The translations under genes were made by a program, and so were the position numbers. Source: Eutypella sp. D-1 (Eukaryota; Ascomycota; Sordariomycetes; Xylariales; Diatrypaceae). From it: a stretch of DNA of 64,000 nt. The notes under the pieces were generated by a model, which was given only the letters and a program-made list of their open reading frames with translations, had not been told where the DNA came from and ran no database searches. How positions within the stretch are numbered: position 1 is the stretch's first letter; each line of letters opens with the position of its first letter. Positions 57,477 to 64,000 of the stretch are shown here, piece by piece. The stretch covers positions 1,178,001 to 1,242,000 of the forward strand of contig JAJTTP010000005.1 of NCBI GenBank assembly GCA_023313575.1. Reading direction: 5' to 3'.

Positions 57477-59279
57477 CCGATTACGATGCATGATGTCTAT
57501 GAACTTTGAAGCTTGTTAAGTTAGGTGGTATTGCATCCCACTCTGCCAGATTTTTAAAAGGTTCAACTTAACCAGCTTAAGTAAAGGGTTATGATCAACG
57601 TGCCAAGAAAAACATCGCGCGAATACTTATACTTCTACATGGTCTTGCCATCGACGATCATTTTCGTGGGGTTCATGGAGTCTGTATCCTCGCTAATCTG
57701 ACAGGATGGTTAGAGACAGTAGCGCATTATCACTGCAGTTGCGTCTTGAAGCCGGAATGTACTCTGCATAGTAATTAAGTCTCATTCATGGCTCACTCAT
57801 AAATCCGTCAACTCATCGATACTACGCTGCTGCTCTGTACGTACGGGATGACTTTATCCAGTAATGATCTAAGCTGCAAGGTATACGCTTATCGCTTATT
57901 TCCTATAACTACCTAGAATAAGGGTTGATATAATAGTAGTAACAAACTATATACCGGTAACTCTATACTATGTATAGAATATCGGCCTAAGCCCTGACAG
58001 ACATTGGACTACGAAGTGCTCAACTCTTACGGCGATAACACAGCACAATGGTTAAAGGAAGGGGAACAAAAAGGCAGAAAAACAAATCACAGAGCTAGGC
58101 AATTCCGCGAGCATTTCCAGAATCCTCGATCCTGGTATTGCTAGGATTCCCCTAGCTTCAACCCTTCTTGGGCGATGACGATGTCGTTTTAGTCTTTTAG
58201 GTAGTAGCGCGATACTACATATGGAAGAGGTTTCAGCACTAAAGCCATATCTAGTTTCAGTTATGGATATCTTCTGCACACTTCTGCAGGGTTTGAAAAG
58301 ATGTTCTTGCTACGGATACCTTCAGGGTCTCCCGCCCCTCTCCGCCCCTCCCCCCTTTATGTTATACAATCTTGGCAACTTGGAAATATCAAGACTTACT
58401 AACTCGGAGGCGTAAGGATCCTTTCCCGGCTAGGCAGGGTTGTAATCAAGGCAACTTAGCAGGGTTAGGCCGTTTCAACCATGCAGCATAATGAACCTCT
58501 CCAAACACCCCCGTCAAGCCCCGTCTCAACACCCCTATCGCCCCCGCTAACACCCCTAGTCAGAGCACAACACCCCCGGTTCAAGTATTACTAGCCTCCA
58601 GAAAAATGCTGAAGACGCACACTCAGACCGTATCGCATTCAGTGCTGCGCCATCGTGTTCTCGAGTCTACTACTACTTCGTAGCTCTGCTCTATTAAACC
58701 CCGGTACCTCACTTCCGAGCTCCTGCACCCTGGCACTGGCCAACCTGGATCCATGATGTCGAAATGCTGCTATTATCTACGTAGTCAGGTAGTGCACTCG
58801 CGCTTGAGTGGTGAGCCAAGAGGGCGATGTATTTTGTACCGATCATGATACCTCGACGATAAGCAGTGTTTCGTCTTGCATACTACCTCCCAGGAGGCCG
58901 TTACTCGCTCACCCATTGCAGAGTGTCGTCCCGACTTTGGCTCACGACATTTCTGCCCTATGGCATACGAAACATCAGGAGCCGTTGTACACCACAACGA
59001 CAATGCTCAAGCGTTCTCTGTTTCTACACAGTAACAAATTAGCCAGCCCGCTCTGGCCCTCGCCTCGGCTTTTTCTACATATATATGACCCGCTATGTTT
59101 TGCAGGGTCCCACACCTCAGAAAAGTGTTCGCGTCCGTCCTAGTTCCTTGGTCACAAAATGTGAGGAAACGGCCTTGCCCTATATCATGTCTGTTAAGCC
59201 TGCCGCTCACATATATACATAGACACACCCGTCACATTTCACCAGCCAGCGAGCCTATCACTCAGACCGTCACAGAGCT

Positions 59280-59336
59280 AGGGAGACCTGCAGACTTGGG
59301 AGACCTGGGAGACCTGGTAGACTTGGGAGACTTGAC
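59280..59336 (+). repeat. degenerate 9-bp minisatellite
   Basis: About six imperfect units close to GAGACCTGG/GAGACTTGG in direct tandem, ending near TTGACAG. Any translated product is interrupted or low complexity, so it is treated as non-coding. Confidence 0.65.
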
Positions 59337-59666
59337 AGATTCCAGACTTCCTTGTACATGCTTGTCCAAGAGGGACCTAGCGTTTCGTATACCTTGCTAA
59401 CCTGTCTCCACAACGATTAAGAGCTTCCCTAGCAGCTCCAAGTCCCTCATGGCACATATAGTCACCTGCATGCTCAACTCCGATGGAGAGAAGGGCACAT
59501 ATGCTGCTGCTAAGAGTAATATAGAAATCACTGTCTCTCCTGCAGCATCTACTGACTCGGTATGTAAATTTCTCTCGTCCTTAAAGCCATCTCTTCGCTC
59601 ACAACGTCTTGTATACAGCTAGTCTCGACGAGCTCGTCAGAAGAGAGAAAGCCACACGTTTGGAGG

Positions 59667-61760
59667 ATGGCACATCCAGAACCGCGGAAATACCAATTAT
59701 TTCCCAAAGACAGGCAGCCGGCTGCCCACTCTGCCATCGCTGTAAAGCAGCTTGACCATGAGCAGCCCGTTTCAGTAGCCGTAGGTTTGACGCCGGAGAG
59801 GGCAGAGAAGCCCTCAATAGCCAATGACCTTCGGCAACGCATAAAGGAGCACAACTTGAACAGAAGGAGAAAGATTAGTGTGCCCGAGCTAGGCCCCATG
59901 ACAACAGTGCAAGAGGTTGCGATGGATTCCCGTAAGTGTCCTCACGTCCCGCCCGCAGCGGAATATTTGAACTGATCTTCCCAGCTACGATTCCCGGCCG
60001 TCCTGCGTTGCATGAACGCTCAATAAGCTCTCCGGCACAGAGCAGCAGGCACCATCATCTAGCTACTATGATGACTACTTACCAAATATCCGACGGAGAC
60101 AATGCCGAACGCATCCAAGCACCTCGATCAGCCTTCCGGCAGGAACGTGCAGATCAATCGTTGAGGCAGCCACTATCCCCAAAGGACTTGGCTCCTCTAG
60201 TTATCCCTAAGCAGCCGAACTCTTTACCTCAGCTAGCCAGGAAACTCTCATTCAGCCGACTCAAGTCTAGCACATCCTCTCAAGATCCTAACAATCTCAC
60301 CATCAAGGCCGAGGACTCCCCGAAAACACGCACTCCTTTCACGCCTTTCACTCCGTTGTCAACATCGGGTTTTACGGTAACACCGAGATCGGCAACGACA
60401 GCTTTGACCGCATCGACAATCCCTACCCCAGTTTCGGCCCCCGTAGATCAACGAATATCACCACATCCTTGGGAGAGATCGTCGTCATCCACGCCCGATG
60501 TTCCGGCGGCGAAACCGATTACCGAATCCACCTCAATTGCGAAAGGAGAAGCGGCTCGCCCAGCGCAAAGTCCACCGGCGTCGGTGCACAGACGAGGTCA
60601 GTCGGATTCCGGAAGCATCATGGAGCGCGGTCGTCCGCGGAGGCGCACAGATGGCACTCTTGTTGGTGGTACGCACAAACGTAGTGCATCGAAGCGTAGC
60701 ACGAGCGCCGAACGACGGGCCTTCGAGGTGCTACCTCAAGGCTGGAGCTCGAACGAAGCTGCGAACCACCTGGAGAAGGAGGAGATGTGTTACTTGCGGA
60801 AGCAGGCTGTAGGTCAAGCGTCGAAATTCGAAGTCCTCAAGAAGAATGACGTTGAGACTTTGTCGAAGGTAAGCCCCTCCTTGCTCGAGGATCTAAGATC
60901 GACCTTCTCACTCTCCATAGGAACTCAGATATCTAGACGAACGGACCGAGTACTTGCGCCGTACCTACACGTCTCTCCGTGCCGGTCGTCGCAATCTCCA
61001 CTCTCGTATTTGCCAGTATCTTCGATCAGCACGTGTGGCCAAGTTTAGCTACGAGTCCATGCTCAAGCAAGAAGAGGCCTTGGCCGAATTGGATGCCTCT
61101 ATCGATGACTGGGTGGGAAAATTGGAACAAGCCGAGAACCGCCGAACCCGTGTGCGACAAAAGTTGCTCGAACATGTTGCCGCCGCAGCAACGCTTCCGA
61201 TTTCCAGCGATATCGATGTCGCCGCGGCCAACGAGTCACTTCAGAGAGCGATCGGGGTCCAGTCTGCCAGCGCCGCGTCCGATTTATCCACTCCTCCCCA
61301 GAGCCCAACCAAGTCGAGTGCTTACGAACCATCCTCATCGCCATCTCCCCAACGTGTCGTAGCCCGCGTCCCCTCCATGATCCCTGAGTTACCAGCTGAG
61401 GAAGAGGAGGGCAATCCAGAAGTCCCCGCTCGGGACCCAGAGGAAGAATCTATGCTGAAGCGTATGGAGAGCATCCGCATCTATGCGGATAGCGACGTCT
61501 ACGCTCTGCTTGCGGATGTCGAGAACGAATTTACTAAACTCAACGGGGACGGCACCACGAGCCCAGAGCCGACGGCGCAGCCCGCCTCCGATGCAGATCG
61601 CAAAGAATTACACCGTGCTCAAAGCCGCGACATACTCACCGGTACCCCGACCCCTCCCCCCGGCAGCACGCCTGAACCCTCGCCCCTTGTGAGGAATAAC
61701 ACCCCCACCAACGGAACCGGCGAAATCCTCCTGACAGCTGCGGTTTTCAAGCCGGAGTAA
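59667..61760 (+). CDS. Uds1-domain protein (up-regulated during septation)
   Basis: Exons 59667-59931, 59985-60868, 60921-61760; 662 aa. Both introns are about 52-53 nt with GTAAGT/GTAAGC donors and CAG/TAG acceptors, and the joins read MDS-PTIPGRP and LSK-ELRYLDE. Residues about 1-340 are a Ser/Pro/Thr/Arg-rich disordered region with repeated TPFTP and SxSP patterns (possible kinase sites). A helical Uds1-like domain occupies about 350-475 (EKEEMCYLRKQAVGQ, LRAGRRNLHSRICQYLRSAR, LEQAENRRTRVRQKLL), largely coiled coil. The tail is acidic and Pro-rich. The family is named from a fission-yeast septation-induced gene; a septum/cell-division role here is inference. No membrane segment. Confidence 0.83.
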
Positions 61761-64000
61761 CGAGAAAAACACCACTTCACTCCTTTTCTGTATATACCCT
61801 CGGACCCCCCGAAACTAGGCTTTTCACTCCCTCAATTATAGCCACCGATTTCCTTCTGATTTGAAGGCACCATTTCCCTTCTTTTACGGCATACTGCATT
61901 ATTCTGTTATTATATATATACCTTCATTTCACGATTCCATTCATCATATTAACGATTTTACGGCCGGTCAAACCGACATCACTTGCATCCATCAGCATCT
62001 GCATAGCTTTGGAAGTGCTTCTATTTTCCTTTTCTTTTTATAATTGCATTTACTACACCAAGCCACGGTGTTCTCGTTTACCCCGGAGTCGATCTCCATT
62101 CGAACGCGCCTCTTGACTTTCGGCAACTCCTTACATGGACCTTAGGTTCTTGTCTCGATAACCCGCCTAAACATCCGTACCCGCCTTGCCTTCGCCAAGC
62201 GGGATGGTCTAGGGTCCTCATTATCACCTGTATTTGTTAAAAGCGTATATGATATAACGGCCGCTTATTAGATACCCCACATGTGCGCCATACTATCAAA
62301 TCAAAACTGCCAAGTTTATATCTGGTAAAGTCACGGCAGTAAGGGGGGCGGCAAGATACCCAGTGCGCCTTAGCTACCTCCTTGTGTGTGGAGTTTGTGC
62401 ATATCTGTTTTTTCCTTTCTTTGTCCTAGTTTTTTTTTTTTTGGAATCACGGCGAAAGGGCGGGAAGAGATGAGGCGGAGGGTTGTTACCATGGCAAGTC
62501 ACCTGCCGGCATGGATGGGATGGCTTATTACAAACGTATCTCATTAGGAGGAGTTCAGTTGATCGTTTCAACGTACAATCAAAAATGATTTTTGTCAATC
62601 ACTTGGTCCTTATCCTTTGCATATCGTATCTGAGCAACCCCGAGGGGTGCAGATGTTGCCGGCACAGTTACATCCAGCATCCATCTAGACCTTCAGAACT
62701 ACTTACTATGTACCAGCTACCCCCCGACTCCCGTCGATCGAATAAAGAGCCGGTACTGGGGAAGGGAATGTGAGACTTACCCACCATCCATGATGACCAC
62801 TGGCCCATGCGGTATGATACTAGTCGATCCTATCACTTCGTCATACCTCGCTGCCCCTGAACACGGGGAAACCAAGGAGAATAGAAAATATGCATAGCGC
62901 GCCACAAATATTACACGACATCGCCGTTTCTAAAGATAGGAATGATTCCGCTCCGAGGGCTCTTGCGGTCAAATGACCGCAAGAGCCCTCGCTAGGCATT
63001 ACAACTCGGAATGCTTGCGCCTCTTGCTAAGTATACCGGTAGTGTCTAGTTAGATACACTTAGATACACAGGCAACAATCGAGGGGTTTTAATATGTGCC
63101 TAATATAATATCGCTGTCTTACTCGATCGCCGGACCATACCTTTGATCGTGTAATATCTACTTACTATGCCTCTAGGCCCCGGAGGATGGGAAAGGGCTA
63201 CATCATTACTACCCCAGGAGCTCTCTGTGGAACAAAAGAATATAGCTGATGTGATCCGGATTTGTGCACCCCAACTACCTAAATTCTCACATGGTGATTA
63301 TAGGCCACTCAGCATATCATCCTACGAATCTCTGCCACAGACTGCAAGCAATCGCTTAGACTAGATGTGGTAGATACTTTCGTGGGTAAGCGAACAATGG
63401 GCGGCGTAGACATCCCAGCGAGCTCTTCATGGCAGCATGGTGGTGTTCTGATACCTATACCTTTACCTACCTACATTGCGACCCAGGCCAATGCCTCATG
63501 TAGCGAGGCTTCTCCTTACCTATCTGATTGCCACAATGGCACACTGACTTGATTCCTCTCGATCGACGGGCGGATACCTTTGTAGTAAATGGGTGCTGTG
63601 TGTGCGGCACAGCTTAGGTGGTTAGTCCTTTCACCACGGCGGGAACCTTCTGCAACGGCAAAAGGGATATTTGCTTCCTACAGAAAATCCCCAACCCCTG
63701 CTGCCGATGAGTTCGCGTCGCATGCAGACCAACGATGCGCACGGGATGTTTTCTACACCGCCATCTTTATCACATTCGCCGCCGCCTCCTTGCGGAACGA
63801 ACAATGCAGCCCATCGCGATTGACCGGGGCAGTGAGATAGGGAGGGGACGGGAGAGACGATCTATTAGGCACGATCTCCTGTCGAACAGATGAATTCCAA
63901 GGTCGGTGTGCACAAAGGCAAGGGTAGAAGAATCAAAAGCGAAGAGGACCCCGGGTGTTGCCAATATGCCTACCACGCCGTGGTATGTCGGAGAGGATGA
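61761..64000. other. intergenic to window end
   Basis: No supportable gene. It contains the 3' UTR of the Uds1 gene, a T-run at about 62430-62442 and a perfect 18-bp hairpin at 62954-62991. Small ORFs at 63167-63364 (ATG start, 65 aa) and 63589-63840 show no recognisable domain. A gene may begin or end beyond the window edge. Confidence 0.5.
62954..62991. repeat. perfect inverted repeat, 18-bp arms, 2-nt loop
   Basis: Arm CGAGGGCTCTTGCGGTCA (62954-62971) is followed by AA and its exact reverse complement (62974-62991). The arms are GC-rich, in contrast with the flanks. No T-tract or ORF is coupled to it. Function unknown. Confidence 0.9.

Larger units (their letters stand above)
50932..59666. 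other. 8.7-kb region without supportable genes
   Basis: The longest gene-free stretch of the window. ORFs are all under about 120 codons and show no domain, no spliceable series and no transposase or reverse transcriptase motif. Local structure includes a perfect 14-bp palindrome at 57463-57476, a cluster of C-runs at 58508-58576 and a 9-bp minisatellite at 59280-59336. The base composition looks unremarkable to mildly AT-rich, without the extreme AT content of strongly RIP-mutated repeats. The right end is presumably the upstream region of the Uds1 gene. Confidence 0.55.

Noticed and set aside
62954..62991. Interpretation as a bacterial-type intrinsic terminator
   Set aside because: The genome is fungal, no T-tract follows the hairpin, and no gene ends just before it.
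1..64000. tRNA or 5S rRNA genes
   Set aside because: I looked for B-box-like GGTTCGAANCC sequences and 5S-like blocks on both strands by eye; the only near matches lie in the HET coding region and the MRM2 3' region without a cloverleaf. A tRNA scan would be decisive.

Overview
The window reads as nuclear DNA of a filamentous ascomycete (Pezizomycotina, most likely Sordariomycetes). Protein-coding genes are monocistronic and carry short introns of about 50-125 nt with GTRNGT donors and YAG acceptors. Gene content is typically mycelial: a HET-domain protein, a CFEM receptor-like protein, a GH72 GEL-type glucanosyltransferase, a But2-type secreted protein, kinesin-3 and an Uds1-domain protein. 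No bacterial operon signals, tRNA, rRNA, CRISPR array or intact transposon was seen. Exon structures were rebuilt by hand from splice signals, reading-frame continuity and family motifs; all spliced models close in frame.

Layout, left to right: ArfGAP/UBA/NPF protein (+, 2201-4510), convergent with a GT90 glycosyltransferase (-, 5073-6707); a DUF1993 protein (-, 7712-8257); a short conserved fungal protein of unknown function (-, 9435-10074); a But2-like secreted protein (+, 12689-13939); GEL/Gas1-type beta-1,3-glucanosyltransferase (-, 15348-16869); a 4.4-kb gene-poor stretch; a HET-domain protein (+, 21264-23830) facing a 5'-truncated RNase H relic (-, 23986-24201); BZZ1 (-, 25026-27484) divergent from DBP5 (+, 29289-30948); a large CFEM/transmembrane protein (+, 33873-37087); MRM2 (+, 38354-39959); kinesin-3 (-, 40969-46334); a leukotriene-A4-hydrolase-type aminopeptidase (-, 48585-50931); an 8.7-kb stretch with no supportable gene; and an Uds1-domain protein (+, 59667-61760).

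Most of the genes are not a cluster with one function. Several nevertheless serve polarised hyphal growth: ArfGAP with EH-binding NPF motifs and BZZ1 (endocytosis/actin), kinesin-3 (endosome motility), GEL (wall remodelling), Uds1 (septation) and CFEM (surface). DBP5 and MRM2 are housekeeping RNA factors. I found no convincing undescribed multi-gene system. The items most worth a second look are a perfect 18-bp hairpin at 62954-62991, the large cytoplasmic tail of the CFEM protein, a HET protein with a long extension and polyQ tract, two microexons, and recurrent TACCTAGGTA palindromes in intergenic DNA.
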